Position numbers and translations under genes: made by a program
Shown: positions 10,528 through 21,640 of the stretch, piece after piece
Layout of the letters: each line of letters opens with the position of its first letter
Numbering within the stretch: position 1 is the first letter of the stretch
Notes under the pieces: generated by a model
The model's database searches: none
Told to the model about the DNA's origin: nothing
The model's input: only the letters and a program-made list of their open reading frames with translations
Assembly (NCBI GenBank): GCA_023376005.1
Contig: CM042138.1
Location: forward strand, 96,962,824-97,026,823
Source: Doryteuthis pealeii
Taxonomy: Eukaryota; Mollusca; Cephalopoda; Myopsida; Loliginidae
Reading direction: 5' to 3'
DNA: 64,000 nt

Positions 10528-11022
10528 TAATGGCATATCAACTCTTGTGTGTTATTTAACACCTAATCATGTTTATTTTTTTTACTTATCCAACCCCTCT
10601 ACACAAGCAATGCAACAGTGTCACATGTTATATGTGATAATGTCACATCCTGCCCATGGCAGAGAGGTTGGGTTACTATCTTTCTTGCTTTCACAGAAGT
10701 TAAGTTTTTATACAACTTTAAAGTTTTATTTTAAAAAACTCTATATATTTACCAACCCATCCACACGAGTAGGATGTGATTCAAGGTCAATTTTTAAGCA
10801 GAGTTTTACAGGTTTGAATATAGAGTTTTCTTTCTACTAGACTGGTTGCCATATCAAGGTTAAAGAACCCAATCTGCCCTACTATTTACCCATAGCTGGA
10901 GGAAGAATAATTGAATGCATACCTTTCCCAATCTTATTAGCCCTATGGGAAATGCAAACAACCAGAATTGAACTTGTGTCGCCATGTTCATTTCTTATGA
11001 TGATAACCTTTATGCCACAAAC
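10528..11022 (-). mobile_element. SINE family A copy plus an adjoining partial copy
   Basis: The complete copy covers about 10751-11022 (tail ACCAACCCATCCAC on the left, tRNA-like head on the right). Before it, 10528-10680 carries the GGCATATCAAC tail motif and a second family A end (CCAACCCCTCTACACAAGC), so two insertions are joined. Confidence 0.65.
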
Positions 11023-11770
11023 ACTTTTTTTTTTTATATATATGATTTATTTGAGAAATAATTTTATTAACTTCAATTTACTGGTGTAATTGTGTGATGG
11101 TTATCAAGCTCATTTACAACTTTATAAACATTCTACTTACCCTCCCCTCTCCACCATAGCCCCGAAATTTGGTAAACTTGAGAGAACTGACAACTGCCAA
11201 ATTATGTAGAATGGTCCTTATTCCATTCATAAGACACCTTTCTTTCTTTTTTCTCTCAGAACACAGTTTTTAAATATCCTAATGATTTTTAATTAATTAA
11301 TAATTTCCACAAATCGGCTTGTTCCACATCAGTATAGAACTTAAAATATCAGCTGATTACTAATTTTCATTTTTCAGATGCTTGCATTCCAGTACATTTC
11401 ATTTGGGAACAATACGTTGACTCACCGATTGTTTTCATTCCAAAAAATATTTCTCTAACATTTTTGTTCTTTTGTTTTGAATCTAAACCACATATTATAA
11501 ATTACAAATTACTAAAATAATTAATCAAGATCCCTAATTATTTTACAGAAAATATTATAATATTTCTAATGAATACTTCCACAAAAATGGTCATAACATT
11601 TATTTTTTGTTACTGAGTTGTTAAGTAAAATAAAAAAAAATGATGCAGGATTGTAACAACAGATTGTATAAGTGATCAAAATTTGTTACCTAAAAGTAGG
11701 AAACAAAAGAAAAAAATCAAATGAGTTAATTTCTCAAACGAAAACTCCACCACTATTAATAATAGAAATA

Positions 11771-11823
<53 letters not shown>

Positions 11824-12474
11824 TTTAAGAGAATTAAAATGAAACTCACAAGCCAGGAACTGACAGTATTTACGATAAGCGACATACCGATAATAAAAAC
11901 GTTAAAGTTACCTCCCTTAGTCCTACATATTTATTTAATCAACCAACGAATTAAAGCGAATTTATTTCTTTTAAATCTACCTATCTGTACCTTGATTAAA
12001 AAAAGAAGAAAGAAAAGAAAATTATGTTAAAAAATAAGAAGTAAACAAATCTGTTTTATAATCAGTTCTCCCTTTATGTCAGATTAATAAGTTTATAATT
12101 GTTGATCCTTCTCCAGGGAGATTGTATTGTTTCCAATTTTCAAAGTTTATTTTAAATTGAACACACACACACGCGCACACATACACACACACACACACTA
12201 TATCAAGGATCCCTTCACATCGTAATGCCAGATAAATGCTGTAGTATCAAAGAAGTGTTGTCACTTGAATATGGAGTTGAAACGGAAGAATTGTTGAAAT
12301 CTGAGTCTCGTGTTTCAGATAATTATAAATTTTAAATGTATTTATGATGTGATGAAGACAAACGTAGTTTTCTCCCCTTAGATCAGCCACTTCTAAATAC
12401 TAAAAGAATCTCAAGTTGTATTTGAGTAAAGCTCAAGTAAAGTAACTACATTTTTCATCTTTATTGCATGTATC

Positions 12475-12542
<68 letters not shown>

Positions 12543-13074
12543 AATAGATCGATAGATAGGTAGATAGATATAGATAGATAGAAAGATAGATAGAATATTT
12601 ATTTAAATATTGGACAATAATGAATAAGATGATACCTCACAAAACAAAAACTATAATGAGTTATTTCATTTTTTTAAAGCTTGAAGAAATAATTCATGAT
12701 TTTTGAGACACATTATTACATGTACAGGGATGCCTAGTTGACTTCAGCATGGAATTGGAAAGCTTTTGTGTAAATTCTAAATCATTTTTTCATTTTGTTT
12801 GCTTTATTTTAAGATGCTTGGATATTAAAAAAAAAGAATGTCACATCTATTTTGTTACCTACTTTAGAAGATAAAAAAATTATTGATTTTCTAAAAGGGT
12901 ATACAAATCTAATTATTATTTCTAAAATCTAGTAATATTACTGCTCAATATTCTGTTTAAAGATTTCCAAAATTTTACTTTATAAAATCGGAATGAAAAA
13001 GGAAAAAAAAAAAGAAAGAAAGAGTTGGTTAACAAATTTTTTAAAAATCCATGATTTTTTATTGGTTTTAACAG
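11023..13074. repeat. AT-rich DNA with (GT)n, (CA)n and GATA microsatellites
   Basis: No gene recognised. Microsatellites: (GT)n at about 11771-11820; CA-rich tract at 12163-12199; and a compound (CA)n-(TA)n-(GATA)n array at 12475-12596. The remainder is unremarkable AT-rich sequence. Confidence 0.7.
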
Positions 13075-13577
13075 CATGTCAACCTGTCTAGGTCTTGAAC
13101 GTCTTGCTGCCCTGGGAATGGATTAGCTGAAACTTCGGCATCTGGCAACTGACCTGGTAAATGCTCATAAGGTCATTAATCATCTTAACTACAGCAACCT
13201 TGAGCACCTTTTTGATCTCCATCTTTCTAACACACGGAGGCATGCCTACAAAGTCAGAAAACAGCACTGCTCATGTGACTTTCGGAAACATTTTTTCACG
13301 CTCAGAATTGTAGAGACATGAAATAAACTGCCCGCGTCTGCTGTAGGCTGCTGAAGCACTGAATCTTTCAAAGCCTCCATGCTTCCTGTAGTCTGCTGAC
13401 ACTATACCTGATGCCACTCTCCACATACATATGCACACACGTGCACACATACATGCATATTACTACTGTAAACTGTTCATGTTCCTGACACTAATACATT
13501 ATTCTTTGTTCTAGACATGAGACTTTGATGAGTTGTGGTGCACCTGAGCACTGCACACAATAAATTTCATTATCATA
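13075..13577 (+). mobile_element. LINE 3' end, family L1 (best-preserved copy)
   Basis: On the + strand it reads, with stops, as the C-terminal part of a LINE ORF2: LATDLVNAHKVINHL, then LEHLFDLHLSNTRRHAYKVR, then RKHFFTLRIVET and NKLPASAVGC, then STESFKASMLPVVC. The FFTLRIVETWNKLP type block is typical of Jockey/CR1-group LINE C-termini. The 3' UTR follows (CTGAGCACTG) and ends in AATAAATTTCATTATCATATC. Confidence 0.75.
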
Positions 13578-14069
13578 TCATTTTATGCTTAGAGTTTAGT
13601 GAATTATGTTTATTGGACATTTGTATTTATAATTGTTTTGTAGTTGTTGTGGTTTTTGCACATATATATGTCTTACCTCTCAGTGGGAGATGCAATAAAT
13701 ATATTCTAAGACCTGCCAACAGGGTTCTACTAAAATGAAGGGAAGGCACAGTCTCAATACCTTGAGATTTCTCCCTCCTGTTTACATTGGGCGAATTCAT
13801 AAATTTTGAGACATGATGTATAAAGTTGTAAAACGAACTATCAAGAGAGTTATCTCCCTTGTTCCGTGAATTTTGATTCCATTTGATGGTATTTTTTAAA
13901 AACATTTTCATTGGTATTTTACTGCCTGCAATATTTTGACTAGATAGTACAATTTTCATCCAGACAAACTCTAATTTGATAAAAAGCTTGTTTTTATTAA
14001 ATCATTGAAAAAAACCAAAACCAAAACAAAAAAACAAGAAACAAACCCAAAACAATATATGCGTTATTA
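13578..14069. other. No gene recognised
   Basis: A 110-codon open frame on the - strand (13627-13959) has no recognisable domain. The mollusc-type word TTATCTCCCTTG lies near 13850. Probably intergenic or old transposon sequence. Confidence 0.35.
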
Positions 14070-14350
14070 GGAAGCAAGTGGTGTAATGGTTAAAGTCATG
14101 GGAAATGGATTCGTCACCCTGAGTTCAAATCCTGGACTTGGTAATTGCATTTCACTTAGCGCTAATACCCTTGGCAAAGGTATGAATCCTACTTTCCCTC
14201 CAGCTATGGATAAATAGTAGGGCAGACTGGGCTCTTTAACCTTGGTTAGGCAACCGGTCTAAGAGAAGGAAAACTCTGAATTCAAAACCTGTTGAGCTCC
14301 ACTTAAGAAATTGACCTTGTGTCACATCCTGCTCATGCGGAGGGGTTGGT
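14070..14350 (+). mobile_element. tRNA-derived SINE, family A (well preserved)
   Basis: A box region AAGTGGTGTAATGGTTAAAG, B box GAGTTCAAATCCTGG, body AAATAGTAGGGCAGACTGGG, and tail GTGTCACATCCTGCTCATG then GGGGTTGGTAAATA. Length is about 280 bp. This is the clearest + orientation example for defining the family. Confidence 0.85.
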
Positions 14351-14499
14351 AAATATATATATGCGTTATTAGTTGTTGACTATTTCTTTCTTTTATGTGA
14401 CTTCTGTTTCTTTTTATGGCAATGCACAAATCATTAGTAACTGACAATGCTGATCAACTAAATGGTTACTAATACTTATTGTTGAATAATAAATTAGTT

Positions 14500-14570
14500 A
14501 TATTATTTGGATTTTTCGGACTGTTGTCCTCATCTTTATTGTTACTAGCAAATATATGCACCCTCCAGTG
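14500..14570 (-). mobile_element. Family E (Penelope-like) tail fragment
   Basis: TTCGGACTGTTGTCCTCATC followed by TTTATTGTTA is the reverse complement of the end seen at 21600 and 49960. The following TATGCACCCTCCAGTGCAAG recurs at about 34852 as a diverged copy. Assignment to Penelope-like elements rests on the CTGAAGAAGGC type tail in the longer copies. Confidence 0.4.
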
Positions 14571-15000
14571 CAAGTATTTAAGTTATAATGTAATGAAATA
14601 TTATATTAAATTATAATGTAATGAAATATTATATTAAATTAGAAAGTTTTATTTAAACATTATTTTAAAAATGTTAATTGGTTAAAACTATTGATAAAAA
14701 TTAAATAAATATCATTTAATATAAATATTATTTTAATATGAATATATATAAATATGATATAAAGATAGATAAATATAAATATAAATTATAATATAAAATA
14801 TATAAATATATAGAGTCGATATATAAAATATATAGAGTTGATATATATAAGATATCAAATATCAAATATAAATTATAAATATAAATACAAAAATATGAAT
14901 ATAAACATAATATAAATATATATAAATATTATTTGATATAAATGAATATCATTAAAAATATTTTCATGGTTTTCAAGTTTTTTATTTCATTTAAATGTCA
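14571..15000. repeat. AT-only low-complexity block
   Basis: About 400 bases of almost pure A and T (ATATAAATAT and AAATATAT words), including a 28-bp direct duplication near 14583 and 14612 (TATAATGTAATGAAATATTA). No gene. Confidence 0.75.
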
Positions 15001-15104
15001 ACTTGATTGATTTTAATGTAATGTCAACTTGTCTAGAGTTATTTTATGCCTAGAGGTTAGGGAATTATATTCATTGTTTGTCCATATTTACATTTTTTGT
15101 AGTA

Positions 15105-15495
15105 CAATCAAATCATGCTGAAAGCACTGGATCCCTGCTATGGTTGGCAACCTTCCGTCTATTTTAGATGATGGCGTAGTTTTTTCGTTTTTGTTTCTCT
15201 TCTCTCTCTCTCTCTCTCACTTACAGCTACGTGAGTGGCTGAACAGGCCGATCCTCGAATGGCAGTCTCTGGTGCAGTGGCTGCAAACAAAAGGTGATGC
15301 TTTCTGTAGGTGTTGGGGTTGTTGCTGTTTCTCCTTTCTTTTAGCTCTCTTTTCTGTGGCAGCTTTTTTCCTCTCTTTTTCACTTCTTTTTGTTCCTTGT
15401 TTGATGAGGAGGCGCCAGGTTGCACGGTCTTCTGCAAAAGCCTCCCATGTGTCTATGTTGATGCGGCATGTCTTCAGGTCTCTCTGCTATATATA
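15105..15495 (-). mobile_element. LINE ORF2 C-terminus with a C2H2 zinc finger
   Basis: The - strand reads LKTCRINIDTWEAFAEDRAT, then WRLLIKQGTKR, a Lys/Glu-rich linker (EKRAKRKEKQQQ), then FVCSHCTRDCHSRIGLFSHS. The C-x2-C...H spacing is a C2H2-type finger, the usual end of a widespread endonuclease-reverse transcriptase family. A GA-repeat follows the finger. The polymerase domain is missing, so it is a 5'-truncated dead copy. Confidence 0.75.
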
Positions 15496-15547
15496 TGAAG
15501 TTAAGCCACAATGATCCTGTTCAATACATAATGGAATGACCACTTAA

Positions 15548-15790
15548 CTCTTTGCCAACCAAATTTTCCCCACAGCTACACCAAATTTTCTTGGTGTCTT
15601 TTTACCTGCAGTTGGGATATTTCAATGTTCACTATCTATTTACCTCAGAACTCATTATATTCAAATAAAGTCCTATTATTATTGTAATCTGAGTCCTTCT
15701 GCTCATTTATAATGAACTAACCATTAATTTTTGTACTTTGCTTGGGTGTGGCAGAAGAGCTGCCATGAGTGGTTTAAAGTAAGCAAAGAG
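15548..15790. mobile_element. MITE with TTAA target duplication
   Basis: TTAA at 15544-15547 and again at 15791-15794 flank an element that starts CTCTTTGC and ends GCAAAGAG, an 8-bp inverted repeat. A TTAA duplication with short TIRs fits piggyBac-like non-autonomous elements. Only 243 bp, with no coding capacity. Confidence 0.5.
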
Positions 15791-15794
15791 TTAA

Positions 15795-17329
15795 GTAACA
15801 GCAATACTGTAAACAGCCCGAGTCTGTTGTTTATCAAAATAACTGGATTTGGCTTCAAATGTCCCAAAAAGGGTTGATATGCTGTGTAACGGCAACACCC
15901 AGCAAAGAAATGAAATAAGACAGAGTCGACTGCTGGAGACGCTTTTATTTGGGTAAATACGGAAGTTGTCACTATCCTCCTGTTTTGCAATGGTCTTCAA
16001 CGTGAAACTACAATTGTATACGAATAGACTATGTAGTTTCTCTAATACAACTACTAAAATCGAAAAAGAGGAGGAAAAGTTCCAAGCTTGTAATTACCTT
16101 CTTGTCATCTTCATGCTGCTAAATGAATTCGAAATCCCGCGTCACGCAAATACGTGACTTTTACCGGTGTCAAACGGTGCCTGTACCCACGCAATAGGAT
16201 GGCCGAACAAAACAAGGGAGATAATTATCTTGCATTTACATGCTGTAAAACAAAAACAACCAATTAATTTTTTTTCTGTATTTGTTTCTTGAGAATTTTT
16301 TTTGCACATGGTTATGTGACATCAAGTATTCCTATATAATACAAATAATTTGCACACAGTTGGATGATTTCAAGTAACTAATAATAATAATCCTTACTAA
16401 ACAATTATATCTTCAAATAACCATTCTTAATATAAATAATTTACAGTTATATGACATCAAGTATTCTATTTAATACTAATCATTTTAGAACAGATCTATT
16501 TGACCCATAGATGGGACTCTAACAAGTGCCCAGGGTAGACTGGGCTTGGGAATAATGTCAATCAATGGGCAAAATCTCCACCTCCACCCCCTAATAAAAG
16601 GTATCCTGGGTATGGTACTAAACTGCATCTGTTTGTGAAGCTCCAGTTCTGGAGATCTGGAGAGTTACAGTTAAAAATTGACCTTGTGTTGCATCCTACC
16701 TGTTGTGTTGGGGTTGGGTAAATACTTACTTGATATGGGTGGGTAAGATAGCAATCTAGATTTACCATTCTCTGATAGAGTTTGAGACAATGTCTTCACT
16801 GTTCAAAGACCAGAGGCAAAAAGAGATTGAAAATGGGTTTTTGTGACTGTCATGTAAACCTCTATTAGACATTCAAATTATGCAAGGGAGATAATTATTC
16901 ATTGTATCCTTACAAACTGTCCAAGTATCAGCATACACCCTGTAGGGATTACATACTTTACTTACCAAAGTTTTCCTATTTGATGCTAGGGGACATGAAA
17001 GGTAATTACCTCTTGTGTCTGCAATTAGCTACTAGGTGGCATGAATGGCAACATTATAAAAGTGGAAATGACAAAGTTACAATCCTCTTTTACCTTCCAG
17101 TCTCGACAGCAGTAACAATGCACCAATTGTGTTCCATGGTCAGGGTTTTTTTCACCCACAGTAACCTCGTGTTACATGAACATGATAACATGCTTATGAT
17201 GTAAGTCTTTACACTTTCCTTTTCTACCAGCTACATATCAAGGACTAAACACTTTCTCTTGTTACATAATTCATGGATAGTCAATGAATTATGTATGTAC
17301 TGTAGTAAGAATATTTTGAATCAGTGTTC
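15795..17329. other. Mixed non-repetitive sequence and family C fragments
   Basis: No gene could be demonstrated. The part from 15800 to 16240 is less repetitive, with an open - strand frame (KTIAKQEDSDNFRIYPNK near 15960) and a CpG-containing palindromic site at 16140-16158. CAAGGGAGATAA words occur at 16213 and 16882. A family C-like fragment (ATCTATTTGACCCATAGATG, 16495-16700) follows. The rest is unremarkable. Confidence 0.35.
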
Positions 17330-17815
17330 GTGAGATTCAGAATCTAACGAACCCTGATTCAAAATAACAGAGGTCCAGTGGAAAATTACCATGGCCGATG
17401 ATTGGCAACTGGTAACATTTGCTTGACCTCCTGGTAGAACACGATTAGACGCGTGAGAAGTTTTAATTAGATGCGACTAGAGACTTGCTGAAAGCAGACG
17501 CTGTCGTCGGCTCTGAAGATGTTGTTTCTCTATTGCGTGGTTGAATCTTTATGGGCTGGGTTGTTTTAAATAAAAGACTTTACGAAAAACAACAGAGTCT
17601 TGTTGATTGATTTAAACAAGAAATGACTAGCCTGAAGAAACCAACACGAAGCAGCAACGCACAGGATCAGCCCAACAAGAGAAGATGGCAGCCAAATTAG
17701 CAGCAGACAGTAAGCGGCCGAATTAACAAGTAAGAGCCCCTCGTCCCATTTCTATGATGTCTGTCTCTCTCTTTTGCATATATACACCTGAGCAAAGGGG
17801 TATATAAAACTCTAC
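17330..17815 (+). mobile_element. Family D repeat, copy 1 (possible LTR or retroelement end)
   Basis: Homologous to 43200-43640 and 60790-61275, all in the same orientation. Shared words: GTGGAAAATTACC, an AATAAAA-type signal followed by AAAGTCTTGT (here CAGAGTCTTGT), then a purine-rich stretch and a CT-rich TGTCTGTCTCTCTC run, ending at a TATAC...GGGGTATATA inverted pair. The class is unknown; a solo LTR is one possibility because a polyadenylation signal lies mid-element. Confidence 0.5.
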
Positions 17816-17934
17816 TAAAGACTCATTTTTATATTGAGACATTTTACTCATACAGCCCTGTATAAGCTCTTCCTGGTATCTCATATCATGTTTGTATTCT
17901 CTTCTGTTAAGTTTGCTCAGGCAATAGAATTGTG

Positions 17935-18440
17935 GGTAATTTATGAGGAAGTGCGTCCCGGTCTCTGGCCTCAGAAATTGCTACCCGATGACTATTAAAA
18001 TAACGTCCCCAGCTATGAAGATGTATATCTATCTATCTATCTATCTATCTATCTACCTCAATTTGTTCATTTTTTAATTTGTTTATATCTATCTATCCAC
18101 CCATCTCCATTTTTTAATATCTATCTATATTATTTTGTTATCTATCTATCTATCTCAGTCTATTCCAAACTATATATCCATCTTCATATCTAAACAAGAA
18201 TTATGAAAAATTACGATAAATAAACAAGAATTATGACAAATTTCTATAAATGAACAAGAATTACGACAAATTACGATAAATAAATAAGAATTACGACAAA
18301 AAATACATTTAACGCCCTAAGTTGGTTGTTTTCTTTCAAGTAACACCATCGAGATGACATAGCTGGGGATGTTATTTTAATAGTCCCTGGTTAGCAATTT
18401 CTGAGGCAGGAGACCGGGACACACTTCCTCATAAATTACC
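17935..18440. mobile_element. MITE with ~85-bp TIRs and 8-bp target duplication
   Basis: Left TIR starts GGTAATTTATGAGGAAGTG at 17935 and continues through CCTCAGAAATTGCTA and ACTATTAAAATAACGTCCCC; the right end is its inverted copy finishing CCTCATAAATTACC at 18440. The 8-bp GAATTGTG is duplicated at 17927-17934 and 18441-18448. The interior is an (ATCT)n-rich filler. 8-bp duplications occur with hAT and Merlin-type transposons; GG/CC termini favour Merlin, but this is inferred. Confidence 0.75.
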
Positions 18441-18591
18441 GAATTGTGTTCAAATCTAACAGTTCTGTCCTACTGCTGGTCATCAATTAAGGTTGACTGA
18501 TACGATGTTGGGTCTTTGGTCTTATCCACTCCCTTTCTGCCCATTGATTATACTCTTAAATTCCAAATTAGTATAGTTGACAAATAAGGGC

Positions 18592-18795
18592 CTGCCTACT
18601 CAGTTGGTAGAGCGTTCGGCTAGAAATCACAAGGTTTCTAGTTCAATACTGTGCGGTAAAGTAAGGAGCTAATGGTAGGTGTAGTACTCCACCTCAGATG
18701 CAAAAAAACAACTTCCTTGGTCTAGTGCTAGTGAAAAGTGGATAGACTCCCTCACTGATTGGCTGATACCGACTTTAGGCCATCCCGATGACTTT
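18592..18795 (+). mobile_element. tRNA-derived SINE, family B
   Basis: A box region TACTCAGTTGGTAGAGCGTT, B box TAGTTCAATACTG, then GTAAAGTAAGGAGCTAATGG and GGCTGATACCGACTTTAGGC. Missing the CGCCAACTCAGCGTATGAGT block found in the 53172 copy. Confidence 0.75.
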
Positions 18796-19079
18796 ACTTT
18801 ACTTACTACCACTCTCATGTGGGTGGTTCCAGAAAACCTCTACCCCTCTCCTGACCTGGCCTTGCCTCTCTCCAAAATTCCCTGAATAACTTTTCCTCAA
18901 GTACTGGTAACCTATTACCTGTCATCACTGTCCGAAGATACCTGTTAACAACTGTTCGTTTTTCACTTTTCGCCTTTTAACCCTTTGAACTCTTCACATC
19001 TGGGAATTGTATTAAATATTTAAGTTACTTTTACTTCTCAGTGCATTTCAGATTTTACAAAATCATTGTAAATAACTTT

Positions 19080-19346
19080 TCACCAACTCCTCTGCACGAG
19101 CAAGATGCGACACAAGGTCAATTTCTTAAGCAGAGTTTAACAGGTTTGAATTCAGAGTTTTCCTTCTCCCAGACTGGTTACCTAGTCATGGTTAAAGTCT
19201 GCCCTGCTATTTACCCATAGTTGGAGGAAGAATTGGATTCATACCGTTCCCAAGGCTATTAGTGCTATGTAAAATGCAAACAGCTTCCTCCAGGAATTGA
19301 ACTCGGGTTGATTTTCTATGACTAACCATTACACAACGAGTGCCTC
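19080..19346 (-). mobile_element. tRNA-derived SINE, family A
   Basis: Reverse copy: CACCAACTCCTCTGCACGAG tail at left, GTTTGAATTCAGAGTTTTCC body, CCATTACACAACGAGTGCC head at right. Confidence 0.75.
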
Positions 19347-19436
19347 CAAATAGTGTTGTATAAGATTACCTACCTCCACTGTGAAAGAATGGTTGTGTCT
19401 ATCTTATAAATCAGTTGTCGGACAGACAAGCAGGGA

Positions 19437-19723
19437 ATATTTGTCTATAACTCCACTTGTATGGACTGGGCACAATGCCTCATTTTAATGTGGGCCCACC
19501 CATAAGCCGAAGCTCATGGGTGGGAAAGAACAAAAATTGCGTCAATCCCTTTGGCATTCCCCCTCAAGAGAGGCGCCTCAGGTGCTGGGAAATAAGCCCA
19601 GCCCCGCCCACAAGGTGGCAGGTATTGCCTGGGGGAAAGCCCCCTGGGATCGACGCTATTAATTGTACTTTACCCCGATCCAGTGGCCGAAGCACACTGG
19701 CCCCCCCCCCCGAGGGAAAAGGT
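19437..19723. mobile_element. GC-rich family F short retroelement, copy 1
   Basis: A perfect 17-bp duplication GGACAGACAAGCAGGGA flanks the element at 19420-19436 and 19724-19740. The body is unusually GC-rich for this window (GGCATTCCCCCTCAAGAG, GCGCCTCAGG, GCCCCCTGGGATC) with a C-run near 19700. A second copy lies at 20604-20861. The duplication length fits LINE-mobilised SINEs; no clear tRNA boxes, so the head type is unknown. Confidence 0.7.
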
Positions 19724-20022
19724 GGACAGACAAGCAGGGAGTTAGTATGTATATGAAATCCTGATTGAATAAATATAGTATTACCAAGTATTTGACTTTG
19801 CCTCTTATTCACTTTCATTACATATCTCCTACTTCTCTTTGTGTGTGAGTAATTGGATGTCTTTACTCATGACACAAAAATGGAATATCGGATTTTTTCA
19901 TGATCAAATAAATCTCTGAGACCCCTTTTTCTATGTCACACCTTGTTATTACTTCATCATGAATTGTTCTCACTTTTATTCTGTATGAGAAAATGATAAA
20001 TAACCAACTATTAATCTTATAA

Positions 20023-20338
20023 TAATAATAATGATAATGAAATTTATTGTGTACAGTGCTCAGGTGCACCACAACTCATCAAAGTCTCATGTCAAGTACA
20101 CAGAATAATGTATTAGTGTCAGGAACATGAACGGTTTACAGTAGTAATATGCATGTATGTGTGCGCGTGTGTGCATATGTATGTGAAGAGTGGCATCAGG
20201 TATAGGGTCGGCAGACTACAGGAAGCATGGAGGCTTTGAAAGACTCAGTGCTTCAGCAGCCTACAACAGACGCGGGCAGTTTATTCCATGTCTCCGCAAT
20301 TTTCGGGAAAATGTTTCCGAAAGTCATGTGAGCAGTGC
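20023..20338 (-). mobile_element. LINE 3' end, family L1, truncated
   Basis: Same sequence as 6570-7030: ACAGTGCTCAGGTGCACCAC, then AGGAAGCATGGAGGCTTTGA; reads on the - strand as the last part of LINE ORF2 plus 3' UTR. It is followed by a short repeat (AAAAAAGGGATTGTCAGTGG, about 20370-20440) that recurs in diverged form at about 51700. Confidence 0.7.
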
Positions 20339-20603
20339 TATGATATACATTGAAAAACATGACAATTCAGGAAAAAAAGGGATTGTCAGTGGTCAGGAAT
20401 TAATGCAAGTGTTACTGACAAAATTTTGCTATAATACGTATAATATTCACAGACATAGCTGCTAATCTTTCTTCAGATTTTTTTTTAGAGGAGTTAATAA
20501 AAATAAATACTTAACATTTATACCCAGTCATGATTAACAGCATTAGGAAAATTAGGGATTAATTATCTGCCCTTTGCACCAGGGGCTGAATCGCCAATAT
20601 TGT

Positions 20604-20861
20604 TATATTTACCACGTACCCCACGTTGTACGGATTAGGCACAAGACCCTATCGAACTGAAGCTCATGGGAGGCGGGTGCAAAAAATGCGTTGATCCCGT
20701 CGGCATTCCCCCTCAAGTGGGGCGCCTCAGGCACCGGGCAATAAATCCAGCCGCTTTAAATCGAGGGGGCAGGTGTTGCCTGGGTGGATGGCCCCCTGGG
20801 ATCAACAACGTTAACTTATGCAGTCCAGGGTCGAAGCAACTGGAACCTCCGGTTGAAAGTC
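20604..20861. mobile_element. GC-rich family F short retroelement, copy 2
   Basis: Flanked by a 16-bp near-duplicate, GAATCGCCAATATTGT (20588-20603) and GAATTGCCAATATCGT (20862-20877), two mismatches. Shares the GGCATTCCCCCTCAAG, GGCGCCTCAGG and GGCCCCCTGGGATC blocks with copy 1. Older than copy 1 judging from the diverged duplication. Confidence 0.7.
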
Positions 20862-21159
20862 GAATTGCCAATATCGTACATTGGTGCCCAAATAGAATTT
20901 AATGATTAAGTCCCTTATATTGTTGATCCGATAGCAGCAAGATGTCTAAATCTAATTGCTCCCAAAACCTCAAAGAACTTCAGCAGATAAGTCTTACAGC
21001 AAACGCCATTAATTTTTCAATTTGTACCTTTCTGAATATATGTTTTGTTTTTTTATCTTAAATTGTTGTTATTTCTTCATCTGAATTTAATTGCCCCCCT
21101 TTTAACCAGAGAAAATATATGTGCCCAGCAAAAAAGATCATAACAGAATGAGAACAATC

Positions 21160-21366
21160 AAAGCTTCCATGCTTCCTGTAGTCCGCCGACACTATACCTG
21201 ATACCATCTCCACACACATATGCACACACGTGCACACATACATGCATATTACTACTGTAAACTGTTCATGTTCCTGACACTAATACATTATTCTGTGTAC
21301 TTGACATGAGACTTTGATGAGTTGTAGTGCACCTGAGCACTGTACACAATAAATTTCATTATCAAA
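21160..21366 (+). mobile_element. LINE 3' end, family L1, truncated
   Basis: Carries CATGCTTCCTGTAGTCCGCC, the 3' UTR with ACTGTTCATGTTCCTGACAC, and the AATAAATTTCATTATCA terminus. About 205 bases survive. Confidence 0.7.
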
Positions 21367-21394
21367 TCTACCCCAATGGATTATGATTAAATAA

Positions 21395-21640
21395 AGGGTT
21401 TGGTTCAAAATTTTGTGAAGTCTCCTGATTATGACATGAAGGTTCCCGAGTTTGAAAGAGAAACACCTGAAGAAGGCTGGAAGGCACATTGACTGAAATG
21501 TTGTGTATATATTATATACACAATGTTTCAGCCAATGTGTTGTCCTCATCTTTATTGTTATATACTATATAACATCTTTATTGTTATATACTATATAACA
21601 ATAAAGATGAGGACAACAGTCCGAAAAATCTAAATAATAC
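21395..21640 (+). mobile_element. Family E repeat with internal palindrome (Penelope-like tail)
   Basis: Contains CACCTGAAGAAGGCTGG followed by CACATTGACTGAAATGTTG and AACAATAAAGATGAGGACAA. At 21540-21618 the AATAAAGATGAGGACAAC end faces an inverted copy of itself across a TATATACTATATAACA repeat, making a hairpin. Related copies lie at 49600-50010. Penelope-like or other retroelement tail is an inference from the CTGAAGAAGGC...GAAA pattern. Confidence 0.45.

Noticed and set aside
13627..13959. 110-residue - strand ORF
   Set aside because: No recognisable domain, splice context or conservation evidence; kept only as unassigned sequence.
15140..15514. 124-residue + strand ORF
   Set aside because: Shadow of the - strand LINE C-terminus with the zinc finger.
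19457..19756. 99-residue ORF in GC-rich sequence
   Set aside because: Lies within family F and its flanking duplication; the second copy does not keep the frame.
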